This document shows positions 8,253 to 16,924 of a stretch of DNA of 27,004 bases, piece by piece (the stretch's first letter is position 1; each line of letters opens with the position of its first letter). Made by a program: the position numbers and the translations under genes. Location of the stretch: positions 1 through 27,004 of the forward strand of contig CAJLLX010000013.1 in NCBI GenBank assembly GCA_905207535.1, read 5' to 3'. Source of the stretch: an uncultured Muribaculaceae bacterium. Its GTDB lineage: Bacteria; Bacteroidota; Bacteroidia; Bacteroidales; Muribaculaceae. The notes under the pieces are model-generated. The model worked only from the letters and a program-made list of their open reading frames with translations. It ran no database searches and was not told where the DNA came from.

Positions 8253-8457
8253 AGCAATAATTCCGCGCGAAATTGCCTCATTTGTACTTAAAACTATCTA
8301 AAAACAGAACAGACGGCCCCGCTCTTTTGTTTGTGTAAAGAGCAATTGCCCTGTTTTTCCCCTTTTGCAGGGCACGATACTCACTTTTCGTTACCTCGCA
8401 CAGGCCGGCGAAAGCGCCGCGATACTATATTTTAGGTATTTTTATCTGTAAACGTTC

Positions 8458-8485
8458 TTGGTTTACAAATCTTTATATAACTTTG
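8458..8485 (+). promoter_or_regulatory. Promoter of the SBBP-type secreted protein gene
   Basis: TTG at 8458-8460 and TAACTTTG at 8478-8485 are separated by 17 bases, slightly short of the usual 19-21. The ATG follows 27 bases after the -7 element. This excludes the in-frame TTG at 8483 as a start, because it lies inside the promoter. Confidence 0.6.
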
Positions 8486-8512
8486 CAACGAAATAAGAAA
8501 AACGCGTTATTT

Positions 8513-10246
8513 ATGAGAAAACTTTTCCTCACTTTGTTTGCAACAGCTGCTGTTGCATCGTTTGCCGCCGAGTCAGCGGTCGGCTTCCAGTGGTATAAAA
8601 CAATAGGGATAGATGCTGAGAAGAAGCAGAGCAACGTCGACGCCGTGGCCGACGGTCCCGACGACGGCTCGTATGTAGGCGTCTCTTTCGGACAGGCGAC
8701 CACCGCCACCTGGGGCACTACTTCGGTGATCCCCGAGGGTGAGACCATCACCACAGCCTATCAGCGCTCATGGACCGTAGGCCTGATCGACAACTCCACC
8801 GGCGATTTCCGTTGGTTCGTAACCTCCACCGACGCCAATATATCCAACGGCAGCCTCAAGGTGGCCGCTACCTCCGACGGCGGCGTAGTGATGACAGCCA
8901 ACGCCACTTTCAACAGCGGTAAAGGCGCCGGAGCTCCCACGCTCATGAATTTCACCGACACCAAGGGCACCAAGCACACCCTCACTCTCGCCGATACTCC
9001 CGCCGACATGAGCCCCTATGCCGGCGTGGTAGTGAAATTCGACAAGGAAGGTGCCTGCGAGTGGACCCGCGTCGTCGGCGCTGACGGCTACGAATCGGCC
9101 GGCGCTTTCGATAACAGCGTGGTCAATTTCAGCGCACTTGCCACCGATGCCTCCGGCAATATCTACGTGGGCGGCGTCTACAAGACAGCGCTCCTCCTGG
9201 GCAATGATCTCGAGAGCCGTTTCGCAGTGAATCTCGGCGTGAAAAAGGGCGATAAGACCACCAACAACGGCGATGCCTTCATCCTTCGCCTCAACGACAA
9301 GGGCGAGCCCACCGGCCTTCTGACCTCCACCTCCGCCGTGCCCTACGCCTCGAAGGAGTCGCTCGCGGCCATCACCGTGGAGGGCAACAACCTCTATGTG
9401 GCTATGATAGTCAACGCTGCCGACGACCTGAAATACAACCTCTTCAATGTAGAGACCGAAATCTCCGCCGATGCCAACGCCAATGTGGTTTACGGCAAGG
9501 TGGACCTCTCCACTTTCACCTGCACCAAGGCCGGAGCCCTTCAGGCTGCCGCCACCGATGCCCAGCCCTCGCACAACGCTCAGGTAAAGAACATCCAGGT
9601 AGCCGGCGACCGCCTCTTCATCGTCGGATGCCAGACCGGTGCCCTCACTCAGGATGGCGCCACATTGATTGCATCCTCCGCCAAGTTGCTTGAGGATATG
9701 GCAGTATCCGTCGACCTCTCCACTTTCAAGGCCTCTACCGTCTACAAATCGGGCGAAGCCTCGATCGGCAACACCTACCTTGTGATCCGCGACACCGAGG
9801 CCGCCAAGGTCTACACCATCGCATATCAGTTTAACGGCTCGTTCGCCTACCGCTACGAATATGCCGAGGACGGCACCCTCAACGACAAAGTGGTGCTTGG
9901 CGTAGGCACTACCAATTTCAGCGTGCCCACCTTCAACAACACCACCAAGCGCCTGCTGCTGCCGGTCTATACCAAGGGTCTGACCTCTTTCCCCGTCAGC
10001 GATGCCACTCCTGCCGGAGCACCTGATGCAACCGACAAATATGCCGGATTCCGCGGTGTACTCGTGTCCTACGACATGCCCGGCCTGACCCAGGCCGGTA
10101 TCGCAGCCCCCGCTGCCGACGCCGCTGAGGCCGACGCTTCCGTAGAGTACTTCAATCTGCAGGGTATGCGCGTGGCCAATCCTCAGGCCGGCACACTCGT
10201 GATCCGCCGTCAGGGCGACAAGGTCAGCAAGCTGATCGTCCGCTGA
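8513..10246 (+). CDS. Secreted beta-propeller (SBBP-repeat-like) protein with T9SS-like C-terminal tail
   Basis: The 577-residue protein starts MRKLFLTLFATAAVASFAAE, a type I signal peptide. Repeated units read like SBBP beta-propeller blades: VVVKFDKEGACEWTRVVG, then LATDASGNIYVGGVYKTALL, then DAFILRLNDKGEPTG. Such repeats occur in secreted bacterial proteins without a defined enzymatic activity. The last 35 residues (EYFNLQGMRVANPQ...LIVR) resemble the short C-terminal sorting domains common in Bacteroidales and associated with the type IX secretion system. Surface delivery is therefore inferred. No catalytic motif is evident. The gene has its own promoter and a strong terminator at 10375-10408, so it is a single-gene unit. 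Confidence 0.7.
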   Translation: MRKLFLTLFATAAVASFAAESAVGFQWYKTIGIDAEKKQSNVDAVADGPDDGSYVGVSFGQATTATWGTTSVIPEGETITTAYQRSWTVGLIDNSTGDFRWFVTSTDANISNGSLKVAATSDGGVVMTANATFNSGKGAGAPTLMNFTDTKGTKHTLTLADTPADMSPYAGVVVKFDKEGACEWTRVVGADGYESAGAFDNSVVNFSALATDASGNIYVGGVYKTALLLGNDLESRFAVNLGVKKGDKTTNNGDAFILRLNDKGEPTGLLTSTSAVPYASKESLAAITVEGNNLYVAMIVNAADDLKYNLFNVETEISADANANVVYGKVDLSTFTCTKAGALQAAATDAQPSHNAQVKNIQVAGDRLFIVGCQTGALTQDGATLIASSAKLLEDMAVSVDLSTFKASTVYKSGEASIGNTYLVIRDTEAAKVYTIAYQFNGSFAYRYEYAEDGTLNDKVVLGVGTTNFSVPTFNNTTKRLLLPVYTKGLTSFPVSDATPAGAPDATDKYAGFRGVLVSYDMPGLTQAGIAAPAADAAEADASVEYFNLQGMRVANPQAGTLVIRRQGDKVSKLIVR

Positions 10247-10374
10247 CCGGCCGGAGGGTCCGCGATCCTTACCCGGCACCCGGGTCTTTGACCCCCACAA
10301 CCGGGTCTGAGGCCCTTATCCACCGTCTTTGATCATAACTACATAAGATTGATTTTAATTACGCAAGCCTGAAT

Positions 10375-10408
10375 AAGCCCCGCCGCGACGACGGGGCTTT
10401 TTCTTTTT
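10375..10408 (+). terminator. Rho-independent terminator after the SBBP gene
   Basis: AAGCCCCG (10375-10382) pairs with CGGGGCTT (10392-10399) over a 9-base loop and is followed by a T-rich tail. A smaller hairpin, GGGTC/GACCC with loop TTT, lies upstream at 10282-10294. Confidence 0.85.
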
Positions 10409-10470
10409 CTTTGCCTTTGCCGTTTTGCCACTTTCTGCGCTTTAGGTGCGGCAATCTCGCGACTATTTCG

Positions 10471-10478
10471 TATCTTTG
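10471..10478 (+). promoter_or_regulatory. -7 element of the polysaccharide operon
   Basis: TATCTTTG lies 117 bases before the first ATG of the operon, giving a leader of about 110 bases. A TTG at the expected -33 position is not clear. The leader carries no long open frame that I trust. Confidence 0.5.
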
Positions 10479-10595
10479 TACGCTAAAACAGTGCAGTAAG
10501 CTTTCATATGGGGCAATAATACCGCCCCGCTTACGTTATTTTAGCGGAAAGCCGTGCCGAATTGACGCCGCGGCCACATCTTTGATACCAATCGT

Positions 10596-11399
10596 ATGAA
10601 TCTGAAATCCATAATTCTGGCCTCCGCTGCAGCCCTCTTGCTTGCATCGTGCAACACATCCAAGACCACGCTGCCATATTTCACCGATATCACCACAATA
10701 GAGGAGGGCACCATGCCCAAAGGCGACTATATGCCTACTATAAAGCCCGACGACGAGCTCTTCATCTCCGTGACATCGCGCAATCCCGCGGCTACGGCCC
10801 ACTACAATGTGCCCCTGGCCAACCCTGCAACCAGTTCGGAGCTCACCATCTCCTCGCAGCCCCGTCAGCAGACATATATCGTTGACAGCAAGGGCAATAT
10901 CAACTTTCCCGAGCTCGGCACCATACATGTGGCCGGCCTTACCGTGGAGCAGCTCCGCGACAAGCTCACTGCCGAGATAAGCAAAGATGTGGAGGATCCC
11001 CTGGTGAAGGTGGAGATGACCAATTTCACCGTCGTTGTGGCCGGTGAGGTCAACTCGCCCAGTACCATCAAAGTGACCCGCAACCGTTTCAGCATCCTCG
11101 ATGCCCTCTCGGCTGCCGGCGACCTCACCCCCTACGGCGAGCGAGCCAATGTGCTGCTGGTGCGCGAGGAGGGGGGCGAGCGCAAGTTCGTGCATCTCAA
11201 CCTCAACTCCTCCGATCTGCTCTCCTCTCCCTACTTCTACATGCAGCAGAACGACTACGTGTACGTAGAGCCCAACAAGATCCGTCAGGCCAACTCGCGA
11301 TACAATCAGGACAACTCCTACAAGCTCTCCATGACCTCTACCATCGTCAGCGCCGCCTCGGTGATCGCATCGCTCGTCATAGCGCTCACAGTCAAGTGA
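10596..11399 (+). CDS. Outer-membrane polysaccharide export lipoprotein (OPX, Wza-like)
   Basis: This protein forms the outer-membrane exit of a capsule or exopolysaccharide secretion system. The 267-residue protein has a lipoprotein signal (MNLKSIILASAAALLLASC, Cys19). The export domain starts at YMPTIKPDDELFISVTSRNP, followed by SLBB-type repeats (YIVDSKGNINFPELGTIHVAGLT and VVVAGEVNSPSTIKVTRNRFSILDALSAAGDLTPYGER). A C-terminal hydrophobic helix (about 246-265, TSTIVSAASVIASLVIALTV) may be the outer-membrane helix found in Wza-like proteins. It is the first gene of a five-gene operon and is followed after 55 bases by its usual partner, a Wzc-type kinase. The gene name wza is not used because orthology cannot be shown from the sequence alone. 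Confidence 0.9.
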   Translation: MNLKSIILASAAALLLASCNTSKTTLPYFTDITTIEEGTMPKGDYMPTIKPDDELFISVTSRNPAATAHYNVPLANPATSSELTISSQPRQQTYIVDSKGNINFPELGTIHVAGLTVEQLRDKLTAEISKDVEDPLVKVEMTNFTVVVAGEVNSPSTIKVTRNRFSILDALSAAGDLTPYGERANVLLVREEGGERKFVHLNLNSSDLLSSPYFYMQQNDYVYVEPNKIRQANSRYNQDNSYKLSMTSTIVSAASVIASLVIALTVK

Positions 11400-11454
11400 T
11401 TGACGCGCCGGCACGATAATACCACATTTCACTTGTCTACACCACATCCCCGTA

Positions 11455-13737
11455 ATGGAAAACAATAAAAATTCCGATTTTATTGATATCAAAGGCACCC
11501 TCGCGCAGTATCTGAGCAAGTGGTACCTTTTCGTGATTTCTGTTGCCGTCTGCGGCATCCTCGCTGTGCTCTTCGTGAAAATGAGGCAGCCCACCTACGG
11601 TGTCCGCGCCAATGTGCTCATTCAGGTCGACGACACCAATCCCCTGACCGGTATGGGCGCCATCGGCGACCTCATCGGCTCGAAGGGCATCGTCGACGAC
11701 GAGGTCTTCGTCATCTCCTCCCACTCTCTGCTGCGCGATGTGGTCAAGGAGCTGGGTATCAATCAGATGAACTATGTGAAGCGAGGCCTTCTCAAGCGCA
11801 TCAACGCCTATCCTGAGAATCCCGTCAATGTGGTGACCCCCGCCGGGCTGGTCGACACCCTCTCGGTAGGCATCAGCTTTAAGGTGCGCGTCAACGACAA
11901 GGGCCTCGTATCGGTCAAAGCCAAGGCCAAGCGCGAGACCATCGCCGAGGTCAAGGACCAGAAATTTCCCGTCACCCTCCACACCATCTACGGCGACTTC
12001 ACCCTGCAGCCTACCGAGTATTTCGTAGCCGGCGAGCCCCTCAACGACAATATCACCTTCGCCGGATATCATGCTGTGGCCGAGGACCTTGCTCTTGATG
12101 TCAAGGCCTCCATCGCCAGCAAGAAGAGCAACGCCATAGAGCTTGCCATCGACACCAAAAACGCCACCCTCGGCGAGAATATCCTCAACGAGATCATCAC
12201 CCTCTACAATCAGCGCGGCGTACACGAGAAGCGCCTTCAGGGCGAGCAGACGAGCGAATTCATCAAGGATCGTCTGGCTCTGATTCGCACCGACCTCGAC
12301 AATGCCGAGCTGGCCATAGAGCGATACAAGCGCGACAACAATATGACCAACCTCGCCCTCGACATCGAATACAATGCCGAGAAGAAGGGCGAGCTGGAGA
12401 AAGATCTTCTCTCAGCCGAGACCAACGCCGAGATGATACGCATCACCCGCGACTTCCTCAAGAATCCCGACAACGCTTACTCGCTCATACCTAACACTAT
12501 CTCCGCACTTCAGGATCCCATCAACTCCTACAATACGCTGGTACTCCAGTATATGGAACTGACTCAGAGCGCACGACCCAACAACTCGATGCTCCGCCAG
12601 CTCACCGAGCAGATCGACGCCCTGCGCGCCAACATCATGGAGTCGGCCGACCGTGCGCAGGTCAACGCCGACCTCTCCGTGCGCGAAATCCGCGCCAATG
12701 TCGACCAGACCAACTCGCGCCTGGGTAGCATCCCCGAGCAGGAGCGCGCCTACTACCTGCTGCTGCGTGAGAAGAAGGTGCGTGAGAATCTCTACACCTT
12801 CCTGCTGCAGCGCAGCGAGGAAACCTCCATTTTCCTGGCCAACGCTCTGCCCAAGGGCTCTATCGTCGACGAGGCTTACACCCTCAACAAGCCCCTGGGA
12901 CTCTCCAACATGATGATCCTGGCACTGGCCGTGTTCTTCGGCCTCTGCATACCGCCGGTATACCTCTTTGTGCGCCATCTGCTCCGCAGCCGCTTCGATT
13001 CGCGCGAAGATGTGGAGCGCGTGGTGGAGGCTCCCATCCTCGGCGAGATGTGCACTGTCAATCCCGACGACTGCAAGGGTCCCCTCTGCGTGGGCAACGG
13101 CATGAGCTCCTCAGCCTCGGAGCTCTTCCGCCTCATCCGCACCAATCTGCAGTTTATGCTCAACGGCTCGCGCGACAAGGTGGTGCTGATGACCTCCGCA
13201 CGCTCGGGCGAGGGCAAGTCGTTCATCTCCATCAATCTGGCCGCCTCGCTGGCTCTGCTGCAGAAAAAGAAGGTGCTGCTGGTGGGTATGGACATCCGCA
13301 AGCCTCAGCTGGCCAACTATCTGGGCATCGCTCCCACTCCGGGCCTCACCGAGTATCTCTCCACCGAGGGGATGCCTATCGAGTCGATCATCCGCCACGA
13401 TGTGGTGATGAAAAATATGGATGTCATCGTCGCAGGCCCTGTGCCCCCCAACCCCGCCGAGCTGCTCGCTTCGGAGCATGTCGACGAGCTCTTCGCACGC
13501 CTCCGCGAGATGTACGACTACATCATCATCGACTCTGCACCCGTGGGAATGGTGTCCGACACCTTCTCGCTCAATCGTCTTGCCGACGCTTCGATCTTCG
13601 TGACACGCGTCAACCACTCGCTCATCTCCGACCTCGAGTATATCAACAAGATCTACGAGGAGAAGCGCCTCAACAAGCTCTCGGTGGTGATCAACGGCAC
13701 CAAGTCGAAGCAGGGCTACGGCTACGGGTACAAGTAA
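11455..13737 (+). CDS. Wzc-type chain-length determinant and tyrosine kinase
   Basis: This inner-membrane co-polymerase controls glycan chain length and couples polymerisation to export through autophosphorylation. The 760-residue protein has TM1 at about 22-42, a periplasmic Wzz/coiled-coil domain, a GNVR-like region (LGSIPEQERAYYLLLREKKVRENLYTFLLQ in part), TM2 at about 486-507 and a cytoplasmic BY-kinase domain. Walker A is ARSGEGKSF (582-590) and Walker B is IIIDSAP (from 690). Walker A' reads LLVGMDIRKP, so the first Asp of the usual DxDxR motif is Gly611. The C-terminal tyrosine cluster is short, GYGYGYK. A near-copy of the tail coding sequence lies in frame immediately after the stop (13741-13760). 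The next gene, the polymerase, starts 39 bases downstream. Confidence 0.93.
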   Translation: MENNKNSDFIDIKGTLAQYLSKWYLFVISVAVCGILAVLFVKMRQPTYGVRANVLIQVDDTNPLTGMGAIGDLIGSKGIVDDEVFVISSHSLLRDVVKELGINQMNYVKRGLLKRINAYPENPVNVVTPAGLVDTLSVGISFKVRVNDKGLVSVKAKAKRETIAEVKDQKFPVTLHTIYGDFTLQPTEYFVAGEPLNDNITFAGYHAVAEDLALDVKASIASKKSNAIELAIDTKNATLGENILNEIITLYNQRGVHEKRLQGEQTSEFIKDRLALIRTDLDNAELAIERYKRDNNMTNLALDIEYNAEKKGELEKDLLSAETNAEMIRITRDFLKNPDNAYSLIPNTISALQDPINSYNTLVLQYMELTQSARPNNSMLRQLTEQIDALRANIMESADRAQVNADLSVREIRANVDQTNSRLGSIPEQERAYYLLLREKKVRENLYTFLLQRSEETSIFLANALPKGSIVDEAYTLNKPLGLSNMMILALAVFFGLCIPPVYLFVRHLLRSRFDSREDVERVVEAPILGEMCTVNPDDCKGPLCVGNGMSSSASELFRLIRTNLQFMLNGSRDKVVLMTSARSGEGKSFISINLAASLALLQKKKVLLVGMDIRKPQLANYLGIAPTPGLTEYLSTEGMPIESIIRHDVVMKNMDVIVAGPVPPNPAELLASEHVDELFARLREMYDYIIIDSAPVGMVSDTFSLNRLADASIFVTRVNHSLISDLEYINKIYEEKRLNKLSVVINGTKSKQGYGYGYK

Positions 13738-13760
13738 TCAGGCTACGGCTGCAAGTAATC
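13720..13760 (+). repeat. Tandem duplication of the Wzc tyrosine-tail sequence
   Basis: GGCTACGGGTACAAGTAATC (13720-13739) and GGCTACGGCTGCAAGTAATC (13741-13760) agree at 18 of 20 positions with an offset of 21 bases, exactly seven codons. The second copy keeps the frame and carries its own TAA, so reading through the first stop would add S-G-Y-G-C-K. Confidence 0.75.
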
Positions 13761-13776
13761 CACCTTTTTGCTACAA

Positions 13777-15354
13777 ATGGCCATCGCCGCATCCCTACAT
13801 AGTAACGCATCAAAAGGCGCTGCTTCCGCTCCTGTCAAGGAGCAGAAGCAGCTGCTACGCTTTTCTCCGTCGGAGTGGGCGTGGCCTCTGGCGTTCTTGC
13901 TCTCGCTGGCCATGGTGGGGCTGCGGTTTCCTCTGGGCTACCTTCTGGTGCCGGCCATCCTTCTGGTGCGCTTCCGCCTCGACAGGTATGATTTCCTGAT
14001 CATGCTCACCCTCGCTCTGGGCGGATACGGCAGCGCTACGGCCGATTCCTGGGGCATCCACACTCAGTATTTCGTGATCCTTGCGGGGGGCGTCGGCTAC
14101 GTTGTGCTCAAAAAGAACAAGATGCTCGACAAGAGCATGATAGCCTGGGGGCTATACGCTCTGGCGCTGATCTTTTTCGCCAGTCTGAGCGAACTTTCCT
14201 TCCGCCTGCAGTTTCCCAAGATATGCCGTTATCTCTCGGTGATCTATTTCGTCATCCCGCTTCTGGTCTTTTCGGGCAAGGAGTTTGATATCCGGCAATT
14301 CTGGCGCAAGGTGATGCCTTATGTCTTCATAATGTGCATCTTCTACATCATCGACGCAGCCATCTTCTCGGGAAATGTGCTCGTGCCGACCACCCACATT
14401 TTCAACGACGCTAAGTCTTATTTCTACGACCTCTACTGGAATCCCCTTTCCGGACGCATCTTCCGAAAATATCCCCCCGGCCTGTATATCATGGTGCTGG
14501 CCCTGCTTCCTGCCGCGCGCTACTATCGCCTCAGGGTGTGGCAGTGGATTGTCATCGCCGGCGGCATGCTGGTGACCTACACCTTCACATTCATCTCGGG
14601 CATGATTGTGGGATACATCATCTGCCAGAACAACAAGAAGCTCATCCTCCGCTATGCCACTATCGGTGTCGTCATCCTCGGAGTGCTATATGCCGTAGAT
14701 TCTAAGCTGCCTACCATGTCGATGTACGATACCACCACCTACGCCAAGCCGCAGACCACGCTCCGCATCAAGTCGTCGATCGACCAGATTATCGACATGT
14801 TCAAGGCTAAGGACGAGGAAGACTGGGTGGTGCTCGGCACCGGCCGCTTCGGACAGGCCATCCCCAAGATAGCGCTGCTCTACGAGGAAGACCGCGAGTG
14901 GATAGGATTCGGATTTCTCGATGTGGTGGAGAATGCTCCGGCCAAGTACGTCATCTACAACGATCTCTATTTCGAGCAATACTCCGAGGAAAACTGGGAG
15001 GTGGCCAACGACATCGAGATTATGGCTCTGGAGGTATTCTGTACCATCGGATTCGTCGGACTCCTCTTGCATGTGCTCTATTTCGTGTACATGTGGTTCA
15101 CGGTGCGACGATGCCGCAATGTGGGTTATTTCCTTTCGGTGCTGTTCATGTTCCTGTGGCTCGGTATGACCGGATTCGAGGGCCTCACGCGTGTGATGAG
15201 CCTCTATTTCGTGGGTCTCTCCTACGGCATAGTGCTGCTGACCAACCGTCCGTGGCAGCTCAAGCGCGAGCATGAGCGCGAGAGAAAAGAGTGTGAAGCG
15301 AAGCAGCTCGCCGAGGCTTCCGATGCCGCGGAGGCGGAAAGGAGTGAGGCGTGA
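13777..15354 (+). CDS. O-antigen polymerase/ligase-like membrane protein (Wzy-like)
   Basis: The 525-residue multi-pass inner-membrane protein probably polymerises repeat units of the surface glycan on the periplasmic side. It has about ten to twelve hydrophobic segments between residues 30 and 500. A long hydrophilic loop (about 310-400, including KAKDEEDWVVLGTGRFGQAIPK) resembles the large periplasmic loop of O-antigen polymerases. The C-terminal tail is charged and Glu/Ala-rich. Sequence conservation in this group is low, so the call rests on topology and on its place between a Wzc-type kinase and a Wzx-type flippase. The ATG at 13777 is preferred to the in-frame TTG at 13768. Its stop overlaps the GTG start of the flippase. 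Confidence 0.78.
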   Translation: MAIAASLHSNASKGAASAPVKEQKQLLRFSPSEWAWPLAFLLSLAMVGLRFPLGYLLVPAILLVRFRLDRYDFLIMLTLALGGYGSATADSWGIHTQYFVILAGGVGYVVLKKNKMLDKSMIAWGLYALALIFFASLSELSFRLQFPKICRYLSVIYFVIPLLVFSGKEFDIRQFWRKVMPYVFIMCIFYIIDAAIFSGNVLVPTTHIFNDAKSYFYDLYWNPLSGRIFRKYPPGLYIMVLALLPAARYYRLRVWQWIVIAGGMLVTYTFTFISGMIVGYIICQNNKKLILRYATIGVVILGVLYAVDSKLPTMSMYDTTTYAKPQTTLRIKSSIDQIIDMFKAKDEEDWVVLGTGRFGQAIPKIALLYEEDREWIGFGFLDVVENAPAKYVIYNDLYFEQYSEENWEVANDIEIMALEVFCTIGFVGLLLHVLYFVYMWFTVRRCRNVGYFLSVLFMFLWLGMTGFEGLTRVMSLYFVGLSYGIVLLTNRPWQLKREHERERKECEAKQLAEASDAAEAERSEA

Positions 15355-16889
15355 ACGCCGCCGACTCATCAGCCGACAACCGCCGCATTGCCCGCAATGC
15401 GGTGTATCTCTACGGCCGCATGCTCCTCACCGTGGGGGTGTCGCTCTACACCACCCGCGTGGTGCTCGATTTGCTGGGAGTAGACAATTATGCCCTTTAT
15501 CAGCTTGTAGGCGGCATCGTGGCCATCTTGGGCTTCATCAACGGCACCATGGCGCTGGCCACTCAGCGATTCATGAACTATGAGATGGGCGCCGGCGACC
15601 GCGCCAGGCTGCAGCGCACCTTCTCCACCGCCATGATCATACATCTGTGCATCGCCGGCATCGTCGTCGTGGGTGCGGAGACCGTAGGGCTCTGGTATGT
15701 CAACCACCGTCTGGTGATACCGCCCGAGCGGATGTTTGCCGCCAATGTCACTTATCAGCTTTCGCTCCTGGCCGCCGTGGCGGGCATAGTGCAGATACCC
15801 TATGTGGCTGCCGTCATGGCCAACGAGAAGATGGGGTTTTATGCCCTGGCTCAGATACTCAATGTGTTGCTCAAGCTCGGTGTGGCTCTGGCGCTGATAC
15901 TGGTCGGCACGCTCGACACCCTCATAATCTATGCCGTGCTCATGCTGCTCGCCGCAGTGATAGTGCTGATGATCTACGCCGGCTACTGTCGGCGGCGCTT
16001 TCCCGAGTGCCGTTTTTCCCTGCGGCCCGACCACGAGATTTTCTCCGCCATGCTCCGCTTTTCGGGGTGGGATCTCTACGGCAACCTCTCCTACACCGCC
16101 CGTATGCAGGGTACGATAGTGATTCTCAATAAGTTTGGCGGTCTGGCGCTCAATGCCGCCGGAAATCTCTGCCTCACTGTCTGCGGCACCATCACCAATT
16201 TTGCCGGCTCGGTGGTATCGGCCTTCCGGCCGCAGATCATCGGGCAATATGCCAAAAAAGACTTCCCGCGCATGCTCACCCTCATCAATGCATGCGCCCG
16301 CTATTCGTTTCTCCTCCTGGGACTCCTTGTGGTGCCCATAGGACTCGAAATCGACTCCCTTCTCGCCCTCTGGCTCCCGGAGGTACCGGCTTATACCGCC
16401 GATTTCTGCCGCTTAGGGCTCATCGCCGCCTGCGGCGAGCTGCTCATCATCGTGGCCTGTATCGGCATCCACGCCACAGGCCGTGTGCGCGTGTTCAGCT
16501 TCATCTCCGGCACGCTCTATCTGCTCGAACTGCCGGTGATGTATGGGTTGCTGCGATTCACAGGGATGCCTTCGGTGGTGTACGTGGTCCATTGCAGCTT
16601 CGTGGCGCTCATACTGCTCACCGACACCGTCATCCTCCACCGGCTGGTGCCGCAATTCTCCATAGGCTCGTTCTGGATGCACGGAGTGCTGGTGCCGCTG
16701 CTCGTGGTAGCCGCCACAGCCGCCCTCACATGGGCCGTGCAGCTGCTCAGCGCTCCCTCGTTTGTGCGCATCGTGTGCACCGCTCTGGTCAGCACGGCTC
16801 TGCTGATGTCGCTCACCTTCACCTTCGCCATCACCCCCGACATGCGGCGCACCGTAGTCGGTCGGGTCCGCTCGCGGCTCCATATCTAA
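15351..16889 (+). CDS. Wzx-type polysaccharide flippase (MOP superfamily)
   Basis: The 512-residue membrane protein likely flips lipid-linked glycan units across the inner membrane. It begins with RRIARNAVYLYGRMLLTVGVSLYTTRVVLDLLGVDNYALYQLVGG, typical of Bacteroidetes members of the oligosaccharide flippase group. About twelve to fourteen hydrophobic segments follow, with the conserved NKFGG and AFRPQIIGQYAKKD stretches near the middle. The start is GTG at 15351, overlapping the polymerase stop (GTGA), which indicates coupled translation. Its partners are the polymerase, Wzc-type kinase and export lipoprotein upstream and one glycosyltransferase downstream. Confidence 0.85.
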   Translation: MNAADSSADNRRIARNAVYLYGRMLLTVGVSLYTTRVVLDLLGVDNYALYQLVGGIVAILGFINGTMALATQRFMNYEMGAGDRARLQRTFSTAMIIHLCIAGIVVVGAETVGLWYVNHRLVIPPERMFAANVTYQLSLLAAVAGIVQIPYVAAVMANEKMGFYALAQILNVLLKLGVALALILVGTLDTLIIYAVLMLLAAVIVLMIYAGYCRRRFPECRFSLRPDHEIFSAMLRFSGWDLYGNLSYTARMQGTIVILNKFGGLALNAAGNLCLTVCGTITNFAGSVVSAFRPQIIGQYAKKDFPRMLTLINACARYSFLLLGLLVVPIGLEIDSLLALWLPEVPAYTADFCRLGLIAACGELLIIVACIGIHATGRVRVFSFISGTLYLLELPVMYGLLRFTGMPSVVYVVHCSFVALILLTDTVILHRLVPQFSIGSFWMHGVLVPLLVVAATAALTWAVQLLSAPSFVRIVCTALVSTALLMSLTFTFAITPDMRRTVVGRVRSRLHI

Positions 16890-16893
16890 ATCT

Positions 16894-16920
16894 AATTGAT
16901 AATTTATAATTTATAATTAG
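16894..16920. repeat. AT-rich heptamer repeat between flippase and glycosyltransferase genes
   Basis: AATTGAT, AATTTAT, AATTTAT and the partial AATTAG follow each other without gaps, giving almost four units of seven bases in the 35-base intergenic space. The tract is far more AT-rich than its surroundings. Confidence 0.7.
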
Positions 16921-16924
16921 CTCC

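Noticed and set aside
8768..10300. Long minus-strand open frame of 510 codons opposite the SBBP gene
   Set aside because: GC-rich codon-position shadow; composition rich in Gly, Val and His with no signal, domain or promoter, while the plus strand has a clear secreted protein.
10536..12225. Minus-strand open frames opposite the export lipoprotein and Wzc genes
   Set aside because: Antisense shadows of strongly conserved coding sequence.
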